A DNA stretch of 64,000 bases. It comes from Takakia lepidozioides (Eukaryota > Streptophyta > Takakiopsida > Takakiales > Takakiaceae). A program made the translations under genes and the position numbers. Of this stretch, positions 29,114-42,774 are shown piece by piece; position 1 is the first letter of the stretch, and each line of letters begins with the position of its first letter. The notes below the pieces were generated by a model that worked only from the letters and a program-made list of their open reading frames with translations, made no database searches and was not told the DNA's origin. Location: NCBI GenBank assembly GCA_030704615.1, contig CM060732.1:16554001-16618000 (forward strand). The letters run 5' to 3'.

Positions 29114-32100
29114 CTATCTTCCTTCTTGCAAATCTTCTGAGATGACTGCAGTTCTTGACAAGGGATCATTCTCTATACCCACTAAACCTGAAAATGGGCC
29201 TGACGAGAACATTGATGATGACCCATCAGATTCAAAGGTGGTTAATGTAGGTCTATGTACATTCCAGCTGATTGTAGAGGATTTGTGTGAGGCAGTTGCA
29301 AAGGTAGGGGTCTCAGCAGCTCCCTCTCTCTCCCCCTCACTGCTCTGTCCCCTCTCTCCCTCGCTACTGAGACCATACTCATGGGACCGACATACTGCTT
29401 TGAGTGTTTGGACTACTTCCCCCATTGTTGGCCTCTGACTCCACTCAGGTGCCACGCAGGCAGCTGCAATTGCAGCCACCTGTGCAAAGTCTTCAGGAGA
29501 ATACTTTCCACCTAATCGAGGATCTGCCAGACCTGCCAGCCTATGTCTCTCACTTAAAAAAGGGCGTGCCTGCACAAGAAATAATGCAAGTCGAAATTAG
29601 TGATAGCCCCTTCCTTTCTTTCCTTCTTTTCTCTTCTTCTTTGTACTTGGACATTATGAAGTTCTTTTATTTCTTCTCTGCTCTTTTTCACCAGCGAGTT
29701 CAAACTGAGTGATTGTCTGGCACCAGCTTTGTGCTTTTCTCAACAGTGGACATAATAAAGTCCTTCTTCAACAGTGTGACTGGCAGGGAGATTACAACCA
29801 GACCTGTCACTCAAATTTAGGGGCCTCAAGCCAATCCTTTTTTTGGGGCTGAAATCTATCTGCAAGAATCAAACATAGTTTTCTGGAAAATCTGAAAGGT
29901 CAGGATCCGTCTGTCCCACAAATGATGCAAGCTTTCCTCAAAAGGAAGTCATCGAATCACTGAATTTTCACCCTTCAAGTTCCTCTCCCAGCTGTCACTA
30001 AATTTTTCAACAGTATACCCCCTTGTTTGGAGGTACAAACATTGTTTTCTCACAGAAGGTGAGTATCCAATCACTACTTATGCCAAGGCTCATTCCCCTT
30101 GCTTTTGAAGTAATTGCCAACGAGTTCCATGTTGTAGCCCGACTCAAAGATGAACAAAAAAGGCGTGGATCTTACCCAGGCTGTTATGTTTTCTCCCCCA
30201 GGGGGTTGTGTATAATCAACAGGCTTCCTCCCAGAAAGTAGCTCAAGCAAGACCACACCATAGCTGTACACATCACTCTTCACCAACAGGTGGCCAGTCA
30301 TTGCGTACTCTGGTGCCACATACCTGCCGAACATATTAAGAATCAAAAGTCAGCAGCAGTCTGTCTGTGCTCAAACAGGTTTCTCCTTGTCCTTAAGAAA
30401 ACAACAAGAGAGGAACGAATGCAGAGGTTAAGAAGGAACTGGGTTGAAAGGAGGGAGAAGATAACAGAAGAAACCATGGGGCAGATAGACAAGCATAAAC
30501 CAGAGGTTGCAACCACATACCCAAAAGTTCCCATTACCCGTGTAGATACATAATGGCTTTGGCCTTCGGGAGCCAATCTTGCGAGGCCAAAATCAGCCAC
30601 CTTTGGACTGAAATTATACTCAAGTAAAATGTTAGAGGCCTTAAAATCTCTGTGGATAACACAAGGCTGAGAGTCTTCATGCAAGTATGCCAGCCCCCGT
30701 GCTGCCCCTAGAGCAATCTTCATGCGTGTATTCCAATCCAGTGGTCCGCGAGTTGCCCCCAAAGAACCTGTCTACCCACCAACAAACCAATTTGTACGCT
30801 GCAACATCCATGGATGCTAGTTATAACATATAAAAAGGGTGGCAGATATGACGTGTAAAAATTGGTCCCTTCTTTGTATGACAGCACCTTATTACATCTA
30901 CCCACAGATGCTTACATCAAACAATTCCAGAGAGAAATCCTACAGCATTTGTACCATGCAGCCAGGCTTCCAAGCTCCCATTAGGAACCAGCTCATAGCA
31001 CAGCAATTGTTGAAGAGGTTCATGGCAGCTAAAGTAACCCAGCAATTTGACCAAGTGGCGATGATGGAGCCGACTCAACATCTCAACCTCCACCAAGAAC
31101 TCCTTGTCTCCTTGATGACCACCGGTTGTCAGCTTCTTGATGGCTACTTCTGTCCCATCCTTCAATAAACCTCTGTATACTTTGCCAAACCCTCCTTCTC
31201 CAATGAAGAATGATGGTGAAAAATCATTTGTGGCTTCCTTCAACTCCTCATAAGAGAACTCTCGGGTATTGGAAGGACGAGGCATCGATTTATCATGTTC
31301 CAGAATTATTCTGGAATTTGATCTCTCTGGAGCATTTTGCTCTGCACTCCCTGTCACAGCATAATGCAATCTACATTAAACATGCAGGGCATTTTCTAAC
31401 CTTCTAGCCATTACTTATCCTCAGTATGCTTATAGATAGCTATGCTCCAAAATAGTTCATGCGTTAGCCAGTCAGGGCGTGTCCAAATAATTGAGCACCA
31501 CCACAAGGATTGCAGCAATTTGTGGCAGACCACGCTCAATAGAGCAACTCATAAGTTTTCTTTCCCTCCCTATTTATCCAAGGATTGGATGAAGGACTTG
31601 GAATTCTCCTTCTCAGTGTTGATCAGAGAGACACTTTGCGAACAGCAGCCAGTCAATGAATCAATGTATGATCAAATTCCATGTTGGCGTTGCTCTATCT
31701 GAAGTCCAAACGTTAGTTCTAACAGCTTCAAAGAGGGTAGGAGGAGGGAAGGGAATATAATACCTTTGCTGGCAGAATCAGAATTGCTTCCATCCTTTCT
31801 ACACATGGTACCGCATTTCCAGATAAAACAGACCACAATGAAAATAGTGGCTGCTGAAGTGGCAGCAATACCAATGAACAGTCCCAAGTTTCTGTTTTGG
31901 CTGTTTCCGGTTGCTTGAGGCTCAGTGGGCGTTGGTTTTCCACTCTGTGAAGGCAACGGGGACTTCCCAGGTCCGGAGACAACTGCAAAATACCTCCCAT
32001 TGTTACACCACTTTAGCTTGGATCTGTCAATGTTGTAATGTAGTCCCCATCAGCAAAGAGATTGATGCACCTCACAAAGTTTAATAGAAGGTCTGAAGGT

Positions 32101-34930
32101 TCCCTTCAAATAAAGGATGCCAGGAAGCACCTGCATTCTTGCCTTTTGTGTTGGAACTGGAGGAGTCTGTTGCCATGTAACCTAGTCAGTAGCATGGTAG
32201 TTAGGGTATTTGCAAAGTGTGAAAGTGCAATGTTTGGCTCTTTAGGCACCAAGCCTTACGCCCATTGCAGGTAGGAGATGAAATTAATATGACACACTGT
32301 CGTACAAAGGTTGGGAATGGACTAAAATAAGTTGATGCGATGATAGCAGAAAGCTCCAGGCTAGAAATGCCCCATGGATTATGCCTCAAATGAAAACCAC
32401 TGGTAAGCTCCCACAATTTGGAAGCAGTTGCTAGGGCTTCCTACTGCCAGGAAAGGGTGGATCCAGTAGCATCACAACCTTTTTTATTGACTTACCAGGG
32501 GGTGGAACCGGGGGTTGAAATGCTGTGATATTTACGACTGTATAATTTGCGAACAAACGATTGCTGAAGTGTATTGTGTGGGTAAGTAGGGCGGTCTTGA
32601 TCACATCAGTCTCTTGGGATGAAAATCTTAAACCTGTCAAGGGCCCAATATCAACCACCACATTGAGGCTCAAATTACTCCCGAACTGGAAGGCCTGAAT
32701 CTGCACCTGCACATCACTCAGGTTGAGCTGGGAAGCAAGCTGATGCTGGAACAGCGAACTCAAGTTAAGAAAGGCATTAGAGGTATTGTCCAAGCAGAGC
32801 TTGACCTCAATAGGGTAGACACACTGGCAGTCTGCAGTTAATGCCCCTGGCCTGGACATCATGTTTGTAGTACAGCATCCTGCAAGAAATGCAGAAACAA
32901 ACCCCAACCATAAGGACCTGAATCATGACCATTTCTCTGGCTCGGTTTTAGTGTGGGAGAGAGTCTGCAGATATGAGTAAGAGTCCATTTTCAATGATAG
33001 GACATCAAGGTAAAACAATAAACTGTGGCAGAGTTTTTCTAGGATTCGCAATCCTAAAACTAGTGTTGGCCATGTAGTCAACTATTCCTGTCACAGCTAA
33101 TAAGAGTAAATGTGTCTGCAGTACAACACACCACTACATTAAAATCAGAAGCCTGGTTTAAGATGAGATTCTCTCCAAAACAAGAACTTCACTCGAGGGT
33201 TGTACAGAGACTTCCCATTGTTATCCCCTACCCTTTTTTCATGAAGGTGAGAAGTTCATCTCTATTACATAGAATGTCATGAACACCGGAAAGGTGGAAG
33301 CGACAGTGCAGACACTTACTCACCTGGCATCCAGACAGATAACAGGTAAACTGTACTGCATACCTGGTGGGGGGGCGAGTGGTAGAGGAGAAGGAGCATG
33401 GGGGGTTGGTGATGGTGGAGGAGGTGCAGACTGGGGCTCTTGGACTGGGGGTGGGGCTGGATATCCAGACGTACTGGGAGGGGCGAATGATGGTGGGGTT
33501 GAAAACACTGGGGAGGGAACAGGTGCTGTTGGAGTAAAATAGGGCACAGGAGGTGGTGCTTGTGAGAAAGGCGTGTGTGGAAGAGAGGGGGCAGGAACTG
33601 GAGCAGAGAAGGGAACTAGGTGGACAGTGGGAGATGGGGGTGGAGGAGATACAGGAGTTGGGGGTCGATCAAGGGCCATAGAGCTCGGGGAAGTCGCAGG
33701 GGAAGGAGAAGGAGCGGAGGAGGACAAGGGGGGCCTTCCGACAATCATACTAATAGGTGATTTAACAGATGAAAAATGTGACATTGATGGTGGAGCCGAA
33801 TTAGGGGGAGTCACCAGATTTAGTGATGAAGTTGGAATCATGAAGGGAACTGTAGGAGCAGGAGATAGCTGACCTGGTCCAGGGGAGGTTACAGCTCTTG
33901 GTGGGCTTGTGGGTGTCTGCAAGGGGAGAGGGGGTTGGGGTGCAGAGAGGGTTACCTGGGCTGGAGAGGAAGAGACAGGTGTGGATGATGGGGGAGAGGA
34001 GAGGACTGAAGGACTTGGAGAGACAGTTAAAGAGATGTTTGGACAAGGGGTGTGGGCTGGAGATGACGGTGGCGCAGTTGAGATGGTTGGAGAGGGAGCA
34101 GAGTTGGGACCCTGTTGAAGAAACTGCCGCCTACCATGTGACAGAGCAACTGCAAAATCCAGCCAGCAACTGCAGAGCCTTTAGCATTATATGGTTCTAG
34201 ATGGGGATATCGTGCCTTTTGCAAATCAGCCTAGAGAAACTAACCCAATGAAGTTGAGGATGCACAAACCTGCCAGCACATACAATCCATTATCAAGGCA
34301 GGTTAAGGAGTTACTTTTAGAGGAAGAAGGCACTCATGATGATCTCCTTACAGAGTAGCCATAGAGACTTGCACATTTCATGACGACCACCAACAGCCTA
34401 TGAAGCCCACAGCAGAAGTAATACAATCCCAAAGAAGCACTACCTATGCTTTGAGTATGGGCACCGATACGACTAAATATAAGACTCCCAAAAACACTTG
34501 CTCAAAGGCTCCAAAGACTCAATCGTCAGGTCTTTGAAGAATTGCACCAGGACTGTACACTGTATCCCAGTACTGATTCTTGAATCTGCCCATTGTACAC
34601 AGCTAGTTTCCTGCAGCAACTTCTCAAGGGCTTTTCTGCAAAAAACTGTGGGGTTCAAAGCAATGGCCTCCCAGCAACCCCAGCACCAGAATGCACACAA
34701 AGTGATCATTGCTCAATTTACATTCTTTTGGTTTTCTCCTCCAAATCAGAGTACTACAACTGCAATGAGAATTTGCAAACGCTGCCCCTTTCCTAAGAGA
34801 AAGTAGTCTCTGTAACTTTCACACCTGTAAATGAAGGCTGAAATCCACCGCCCGCATGTAAAAGTAGAAAGCACAAGAAAGCTCCATAGCAGCCACTTAG
34901 CCACACTTTTGAAGGCAGACCACCAGACAT
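29114..34930 (-). CDS. ALE2/PERK-like receptor-like Ser/Thr kinase, 8 exons
   Basis: Predicted exons (minus strand): 34930-34825, 34149-33364, 32879-32496, 31982-31764, 31350-30955, 30767-30521, 30323-30176, 29569-29114. All introns are GT-AG and every phase closes, giving 913 codons plus stop. Residues 1-~26: signal peptide ([11 protein letters not shown]). ~35-297: proline-rich extensin-like wall segment. ~298-425: Cys-containing ectodomain with DCQCVYPI and several Asn-X-Ser/Thr sites. ~458-480: membrane helix ([18 protein letters not shown]). ~530-820: kinase with [33 protein letters not shown] and VAPEYAM, all catalytic residues present (HRD type, so probably active). Tail: Ser-rich. The family acts at the plasma membrane; ALE2 of Arabidopsis is needed for epidermal and cuticle development. 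The upstream TTG in another frame was not used. Exon 1 is the least certain part. Confidence 0.9.
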
Positions 34931-36578
34931 AGCTGCTTGTCAACTGTCAGAAAACATATATAGATGTTTTCTGCCAAGCAGACATTATGTACCGGTTGAT
35001 AGAGGAGACACTGCTGCCCTTCCAACCTGTCAACCTCTATCTCCAAGGCATGGATTTCAGAGGACTAGCAGAGTCGGCACTTTTCTGTGCCCTCACATTA
35101 CAGTTGTTAACGTTGGCCCTTCGCTCAGCCCACTTCCTCAAAAGACTGTTGTGTCACAGGTAACATTAAACCAAGAAAATCGTGACTTGTGGAGAGCCAA
35201 GGGACCATGACGTTGCCTAGAGTTGTGCATATCCGTCAAGTGTGCAAATCCCATCCTTCGCCTTTCCCTTAACGCCTGGCAATCGTCAAAAAAAATTTGC
35301 TTGGCAAGCCCTTGAAGCATAGATACCAACACCTCTCTGTTCCTGCTTTCCTTTCAAAAGTCGAGTATAACTCCCGTTGCAGTCCACTTCGTTGCTACTC
35401 CCCGAGGATACAGGTCTTGCTCAATCTACATCTTCCTACACTTCAAGTTCCTTGAGAAAAATGTACTGGCTCTTGCGGTGGACCGTGACTCCTCCACCTC
35501 TCTTCTTCACTGATTGGTCTCTGTAAATCAAGATCCAGCTAACCACTAATTTGTTAGATGATTGTTGAGCCTCGTCTGTAGCTAACTCTTCATCTGGACT
35601 GGAGTATCGGAGCCCGACCGATCCTGCTTGCAAGTACCCGTATCCTGCAACTCCTGATCAGAACCGCTCCACCTTTCTTAAACTTCTTCCAGATCACGCA
35701 AGTATTCAGCAGAGATCGCAGCTCCTCGCTTTCTCTACGTTGTCTCCTGAAGGTTATCCAGAGAAAGTCTCGTGTTCAGTGGTTCACCAAAGTATGTACA
35801 CACAAGTCTGCAACGATGACATCTCATCAATTTATCAATGCTTAGGCAATGCATTCGGAATTGGTACACCGAGTCTTGACCAGACATGAGCAGATTAAGC
35901 AGTAAACAGCTCCGCGAGGGGACACGGACTTTTCCAGTCACTTCCTGATGCTATACGGCGTATGAATCTCTCCTCCACCTCAGTTGGAATACTAATTCGT
36001 TAACGCAGATCATGCAGGCCAGCTAAACGAACCATCACCAGTGCAGATATCTCAAACGCTGACAGTTTAAACTGATCATCTTTTCAGCAAGGGACTTACC
36101 TTCAATGCAGCTTTGCATGGCGTTGGAGACGAACGCAAAAATATACATATATAGATATAAGTAAAAAATTGCCATATTTCTAACGGAAAGGGCCCAGAAT
36201 GAGGCACATTCACACAATCATAGAGTCGTCAGGGATTACCTCGGTGCTTCTTTCATTGAGAACAGAGAGCAAGACGAGCTACTGCTCCAAGTGGCTCATG
36301 AATTGGCTGAATTCGTGACTGAGAGATCGAGGGTGATAGATCCGTGCAGTCTCCTAGTAGGTCAGCATCTATTAGTCGTGGAGAGGCAATGTTCGATGAG
36401 AATTTGATGTTGTACAGTACATAGAGAGCGACAGAGGGAGCACAACACTCCAAACATACTCTACTGAACTGCCATCGATAAATAACATTGCAGCAAAACT
36501 TTGAGAGAGAACGAAAGAGAAGGAGGAAATTATTACTCGCAGAGGAGGCCTCTGCGAAAGACAGAGAGGACAGAGATG
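34931..36578. promoter_or_regulatory. Upstream region of the receptor kinase gene
   Basis: About 1.6 kb without convincing coding regions, lying between the kinase start and a TIR element. It should hold the promoter and 5' untranslated region. A good acceptor-like sequence (TTTTCTGACAG) at about 34944 would allow an untranslated upstream exon. No unambiguous TATA box was chosen. Confidence 0.35.
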
Positions 36579-37055
36579 TACCGTCCGTGGACAACCGTTT
36601 AGGCGATAATTAATTCAAAATGAAAGTGCCTAATCAATTCTGTGAATTTTTCAGATATTGGCCTAATTGTGGGGAAATTATGGGACCAAAGTGCCTAATG
36701 CCCAAAAATTCCACTAAAAGCCTTGCAAGCCTCTTCTCATGTTGTTTGTAATAAGATCAAAATTTCTTTGAACAAAAATCAATACAAATATATGAGTGCG
36801 GAAATAACTAGCCTACTAGCCTACCACAACTCAAGAGTACCATTATGTAAGAGGTTTCACTGCATACCAATTTGAAAACCAGTGTACCCAATGACCAGAA
36901 AATAAATGTTTTCTCTTCTCATGTGCCTAATTCTAAAAAATTATAGGATGAAGATGCCTAATTTGAGAAATTGTTTTCAAAACATGCCTAATTTTCTGAT
37001 TGATTGATTTTATTATTAGGCGCAAAAATGCCTAAACGGTTGTCCAGGGACGGTA
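36579..37055. mobile_element. TIR/MITE-like element upstream of the kinase
   Basis: A 477-bp unit with ~26-bp terminal inverted repeats differing at one base: TACCGTCC then TGGACAACCG then TTTAGGC at 36579-36604, with the inverse at 37030-37055. The interior is A/T-rich with repeated TGCCTAAT words and no ORF. No target duplication could be assigned. Confidence 0.62.
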
Positions 37056-39359
37056 TCATCAAACACCCACACTTCATGACTGTCCAATTCAGAAATTGCA
37101 AAGGCGAGCAGAACACTCATCTGCAGACAAACGGAGCGCGTGCCAGCGCAGTCCAGAGTCCAGACCTGCAGCATCGGGTCGCGACCAGGGGAATGGCGGG
37201 CCACCCGCGCATATTGATTCCCCGCTCCGTAATTGCGATTAGTGTGTGAAAAGGACGCCCACGACCGTCCCCCCAATCCCCGCGTCTTAAATCATAACGG
37301 TATTTAGGGCCTGCGTGGCAGCCTACCCTGTCTTCTTATCTGCGGCTGACTTTTTTTTTTTTGGCTCACTTCGTTTTTCTTTAAAACCAAAAAAAGGGAT
37401 GAGAGTGATTTTAATAGTAAAATAAAAGCAAAACTATTTACTTCGGACGGTTGTGGGTTTATCATCCATAGAAGGGGTGACGTTCAATCCGAGAACGCAA
37501 TGAACACTGGGTGCAGCACGACCACGGATGTACTGTCGTCCAAAACGGCAGCCGTTAAAACCATGATTATTACTAGGCACTCACGGCTTCCATCACACCT
37601 TATTACTCTGCACTTACCTCCCCGGTAGTAAACAAGACTCTGATAACGTTTACCCCGAGTAACGCTCGCACGCGTGCCGCGCCCGTTAACTACAAGACTG
37701 CGCTGGCCCAGTTTGAATCCAACCGTTGCGCGCATCTCCCCCATTTTTCAAATTTCAATGCCTTCCGCCACCGTATTGTACGCTCCTGCACCTACCCACC
37801 TGCTTACCTAGGTTGGTAAAAGGTACGAAATATAATACGGATGAGTGTACAATACGCTGCCTTGGGGCACACGGGGGGCACGCCCGGGCGGCAGCACGGC
37901 AGGCCGTGCCCGGGGTGGCAGGTTTTGCCGCGCAAGGCAGAGTTTCGCCGGGTTCCGCCAGTAGGGCGAAAAGCACAGCTGCCAGAGTGGCGAGGTGGAG
38001 CAGAGGGAGGGTCGGGCGGATTGGTGTGCCGGGCTGGAAAGAGGTGGGGCAATGGGCATTGATGGGCGGGTTGATGGGTGCGCGTGCTGGAAGCTGGCCG
38101 ATTCCGGGTCATTAAAGACATGGAATGTGTGCTGACTTGGGGTTGCGGTCTTTGAGGTAAGAGGTAAAGCCCTCCCCCCAGGACTTTACCTTTCGTAGAA
38201 AACGAAGCTGCCCGTTTTCGTGACTGCCCGTTTCTCCTCTGCGTTTGCCACTAGGGTTTCATTGTCACGTCATTGTAGCTCGCTGCCCAAGTTTGAAAAT
38301 CGTCTGCCCAATATTACGAATAATAGATCCATCAAGTATTGGGGGACAGATTCCATAATCTGGGACTACAGCCCGGGGCAAAAACCTGTAATCACGTGCG
38401 AGGGAAAATTCCTGTCAGGGAAGCCCTAATTTTAACAAAGCCAAAAAATCTGAAGGTTTTTACGGAGCAAGGTGAGAAACAGACGTGGCCTTACTTAGCA
38501 GACTCCCATAAATGTTGCTAGTCAGAAGAACCAGTTGGGGTGGTACCATGTCCAGTGTCCACGGGCGGGGGATGGTGTCTCCGGTAGGTATGCTTATGCT
38601 TCATTGCTTATTTGAAAAGGGAAGATAATAGAAATGAGGTAAGAACTTTATTCACACGTGCAAACTCTGACAGGACTGTACGCCGGTTTATGGCATGTCA
38701 AATCTTCCCCACCCTCTCTTGAGAGTGACATGGAACCGAAGCAGTGTAAAGTCCGATGGGGTGGGGAGGATAACTCTACTTGGGGTTACACTGGTATACA
38801 TGATGGGGTGTGTAACTCCACTCGGGGTTACACTCACACAAATTGACTAAGGATTGCAACATTATGGTGCAATTGCAGTACTTGCAGACAATCTCTCACC
38901 AACCATGTCATCCATGACCAAGTCACCAACATTGTAGCTCCTGGTGATAACACTATTACAATCCTATCAATGTGTCATCGCAGATGGAGACATTTGTAGA
39001 TTATGAATACACCGCAAGAGCTCTCACTATTGGAATTTGCAACGAGACTTGTCCCCAAAGTTCTTCAAAGATAGATGCCTACCGAGGGTCTAAGTTTTGC
39101 GAAGCTGCATTGCAACTTATTGATGGACAGTGGCTGGATGTTGAGCCTTTTTGGCAATGCACCCAATCCGAAGAATTTTGTTTCAGGCTTCATCTGGTAT
39201 GGGGCGAATCTCCCCCGCGGTCGCCTTCTCATTCAGTACCTTAGATGTGATGCCCTGGCTGATGGATTGGGTGCAAAGTCCAACTGGTTTGTATATCTCA
39301 GACTTCAGCACGATGAGTGACTCGTTGGCTGCTTCGTATTCGTTCACGGTTCAATTCTG
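37056..39359. other. Intergenic with a CpG-rich island
   Basis: 37740-38110 is strongly GC- and CpG-rich and reads open in several frames, none matching a known protein. Near 38760-38830 a GGGGTTACACT-containing stretch is duplicated. No gene called. Confidence 0.35.
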
Positions 39360-39720
39360 AAGTTAGCTAATTGGGTGGTGGTGAGGGCACCTTCTTCTTT
39401 GACCTATTGCAGCCTGTTTTGCCCTGTCATCAAACTCGGCCCTGAATGCATGTTGAATTCTGAAAGTTAGCTAGTTGGGTGGTGGTGAGGGCACCTTTTT
39501 CTTCAACCTATTGCAGCCTGTTTTGCCCTATCATCAGACTCGACCCTGAATGCAGGTTGAATTCTGAGAGTTAGCTGGTTGGGTGGTGGTGAGGGCACCT
39601 TCTTCTTTGACCTATTGCAGCATGTTTTGCCCTGTCATCAGACTAGGCCCTAAATGCATGTTGATTCTTAAAGTTAGCTGGTTGGGTGGTGGTGAGGGCA
39701 CCTTCTTCTTCAACCTATTG
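39360..39720. repeat. ~104-bp tandem repeat
   Basis: About 3.5 units, each with GTTAGCTGGTTGGGTGGTGG, TGAGGGCACCTTCTTCTT, TATTGCAGCCTGTTTTGCC and a TGAATGCATGTTGA-like end; starts near 39362, 39467, 39570 and 39675. A stray partial unit lies near 40045-40085. Confidence 0.8.
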
Positions 39721-40339
39721 ATTCGGTGTCTAGGGTTTTTTTAAAGCAGAGAGACCTTCTTCTTAGATCTATCAACATGAAGTTTTGCCTGTAAGAATGA
39801 GTGTACTCCCAAGACGTTGTTTGCCATGGCCATTGACCTCCGCGCCCAGATTGTTTGGTCAACAAAGGTACAGGCAGAATCCCTTGGTAGATTGACGAGA
39901 AGGTCTGTCTGCTTAGAAAACCCCGGACAATTTAGATTTTCAGAGAGAGGGAGGGAGACAGCTGCAATACAACTTGGTTTTGTCATGGGTTTTTTAATTA
40001 GGACAGTGGGTACAGATAGGCTACCCCCACTGAGTTTAAATTCAGTCTATTTTGCCCTCTCATCAGACTCGGCCCTAAATGCATGAGGGAGGGTATTTTG
40101 GACTAGGCAGTGTACATTTTTTAATATGAAAATGGATATGGGTCATTGCAAGGTTGCTAGAGCATGACGTTCCATGCATTCACAGCATCGGATACCAAAC
40201 ATTTTAAGGCACTTTGGGCCAAGGTCTGTATGCGTTCACAGAATGTCGGCCTTCTACTTTTGCCCGGCCACTTTTTTTTTTCCCCAAGTTCCAACTCTGT
40301 GGGGTGGAGGGGCTTGTGTTAGGCTGCATCAAAGCGTGC

Positions 40340-42774
40340 AAATGAAGGGGGACCTGAGGCTGTGGCTCCTGCTGTTGGTCCATCTACGACATGGGTGCAA
40401 CAAGGCCCGAATGGGCCATGGGTACAGTCCACAGGCGGGCATACGTGGCTGCAGCAAGGACCGCCTACCTGGCAGCAGCCCATGGCCCCACCACCCACAA
40501 CCAATTCATGGTCATGGATTCCAGGTGGGTCCAATGGAGGAGAGGTGGAGGAGGTAATGGAGCATGGGTACAAGGAGCTACCCAAACTTGGGCACCTCCT
40601 TGTCCCACTGCTGGTGCGTAGTGGGCAGGCCCCCCTTTTAATGGTGGTCCTCCTCCATTCACACCCCCTCATGGTGATGATCATGAATTCATACAGCAAG
40701 GGGATATGCATTCTGCTGCAGACAAAAAACGTGTAAAGAGGCAGGCCTTAAAGGCACAAGAAACTAATGCCAAATCACGAAAGGTCGCTGGGCTGAAGCC
40801 GCACAAGGTACAACTAAACTCTAACCTTGGCTACCACATCCATCAGTATATGTATATGTCTATACATATTTACATGGTCTATGTGCATGGAGTAGGACAT
40901 TGGAGGCGCCCTGTGAGTTTGTTGCAAAGTGGTGGTACAGTCTTGACTCTGTAAACTTGGAAATGATTTCATGAGTAAGGGCTTACTTTTTTTTGTTGTG
41001 GCACTGGCAAAAGAAAGACAGAGCAAGCAGTCGAAGCTTGATTGAGCTGGCACACGCCTCAAAGATGGACAAGGGATATGGCTCCCAGTCATGTCATGAC
41101 CTTGAGGTAAAAGTCGTGCCCTTACTTTGTCATTACTTAGATTTCTTGCATCAGTAGACAGACCATACAAACTCATTAACTCCATGTTGTTTGGGTCTGT
41201 AGGGAAGAGGGAGTGCGATGCAGGCTCGACTGTCATGTCTTGAGGGCAGTGTGCTTGCCTTGTCAGAAACCCAGATCCCCACGATTGAGGGCGCATTGGC
41301 CACTATAAAAGCTGAAGTGGCTAAGGCTTATGAGGATAATGCCAAAAAACTGGATGCATTGATGGCAATGATGGTGGGAATATCGACACCGGCCCCTCCT
41401 CCATTTACTATCCCAACATCTACTTTAATTGCAGCATTGGATGATGATGCAGGCTTAGAAGGCAACACTTTTGTGCAAGAGGTGGGTTGTTATCCTTCAT
41501 CCCACGTTTTTTTTTTTTGCATCCCTAAAGTGTTTCTTGAGTTTGAGATGAGCTGTTGTGGCATGCTTTGCTCAGGTGCAGGAAGAAGCTCCACAAGTTG
41601 GGGAAAAGTCAGTTTCAGCGGTTGAGGACCCTCTCATTAGTATTGTACGGGTGGGGCACAAGGGGGCTCCTGAAAAACTGCCACGCAAGAAGGGAGGTAG
41701 AGGTGGGACAACACTGGCTGCTGGTGATGACGTCTGCTCCACTGTGAGTGCGGGTAAGGGTGACAGTAGGGTGTTGGCAGACAAGAACATGTACCTATTC
41801 CTGACCAGGCAACTTCCCCACAGAAAGAGGTACCTCCTCCCAGACTTTATCTTGTTTCATTTTCTTGGGCCGACTGTCCGTCACTCTGTTACTCTCATGT
41901 ATGATATATTTAATGGTGTGCATGACACCAATAAAGCCATGAATGCATTATGAACATGTTGGTAAGTACTCATGTACTATACCATGTTGTTTCTGGCATG
42001 TAAATAGGGGAGTAAAGATGAGGAGCCTGCCCCAGCTGTCGTGAAGGGAGCTGAAAAGAAACACACCCAAAAAGCCAAACGTGTGACCAGAGCCACTGCT
42101 GCCAAAGACACTTTGAAAATGGCTGATGCAATTGGCGACATAACACCAGCATCTAGCGGGAGTAAGGATCAGGTGGGCCTTGAGGAGGCACCTGGTCCTG
42201 CTGTAATTCCCGTACTAGAGGTGAGCACCCATAAGCCTTCCATGTTGGCTACATTTGTTGTACAATGTGGTCATTTAGCCATGTTGGGTACATGGTTGTG
42301 ACATTTACAGGACTTTAGAGGTCTAAGGGATGTTGGGGGGTGATGTCTGCAGGCTGAGAAAGCTGCTCTTAATACTTCCACATGCAGTGCACCAATTGCG
42401 CCTGCATCAAAGCCAACCCCCAAAATTCAACCCCCTACCACCGTCACAAATCCACTTATGCTACCAAAAATATTGTACTCTTTCAGTTTTTAATTGTAGT
42501 TGACGTTCCTCATTCTCTAGTTTTCAATACCATCAGTACATGTATGTCTTCATGGGTTGATTCATATGCATTTTGTGGTGGGTGTTGGGTGCAGTTTAAG
42601 TTGAAGGACAAAGTCCACCTGTATGATCCTTCATCGCCACGACATAGGGCCGGCACTGGAGTTGTCACTGGTGTGCTTGGCAAAGACACATATCACTGTC
42701 GAGTTATTCCTGAAGTGCCCCACGTCCTCGGTAGGAACACCCTTTGGCCAGAGAAGAACCTGAGGAGGGGTTAA
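40340..42774 (+). CDS. Multi-exon gene, probable CACTA transposon accessory protein
   Basis: Plus-strand exons with good GT-AG borders, all in phase 0: one ending at 40808 (KRVKRQALKAQE, basic), then 41203-41481, 41576-41743, 42008-42220, one starting at 42353 with unresolved 3' end, and a last one 42595-42774 ending in TAA. The second exon starts with a helical segment (LSCLEGSVLALSETQ... IKAEVAKAYEDNAKKLDALM); the middle is Lys/Ala-rich; the last has a compact domain (VHLYDPSSPRHRAGTG... YHCRVIPEVPH). A helical segment followed by a small beta-rich C-terminal domain is seen in En/Spm-associated proteins, which is the basis of the call. The Gln/Pro/Gly-rich first exon (40340-40700) contains a TAG and appears frame-disrupted. 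The position just inside a CACTA-like terminus supports a transposon origin. Function unproven. Confidence 0.5.

Noticed and set aside
33279-34200. Gly/Glu-rich plus-strand ORFs opposite the kinase
   Set aside because: They are the complement of the proline-rich exon.
34826-34943. Upstream TTG start for the receptor kinase
   Set aside because: No ATG in that frame and a TGA directly before it; the ATG at 34930 gives a better signal peptide and a matching splice phase.
37755-38121. Candidate gene in the CpG-rich island
   Set aside because: Frames on both strands are open because of base composition; no domain, splice pattern or start context stood out.
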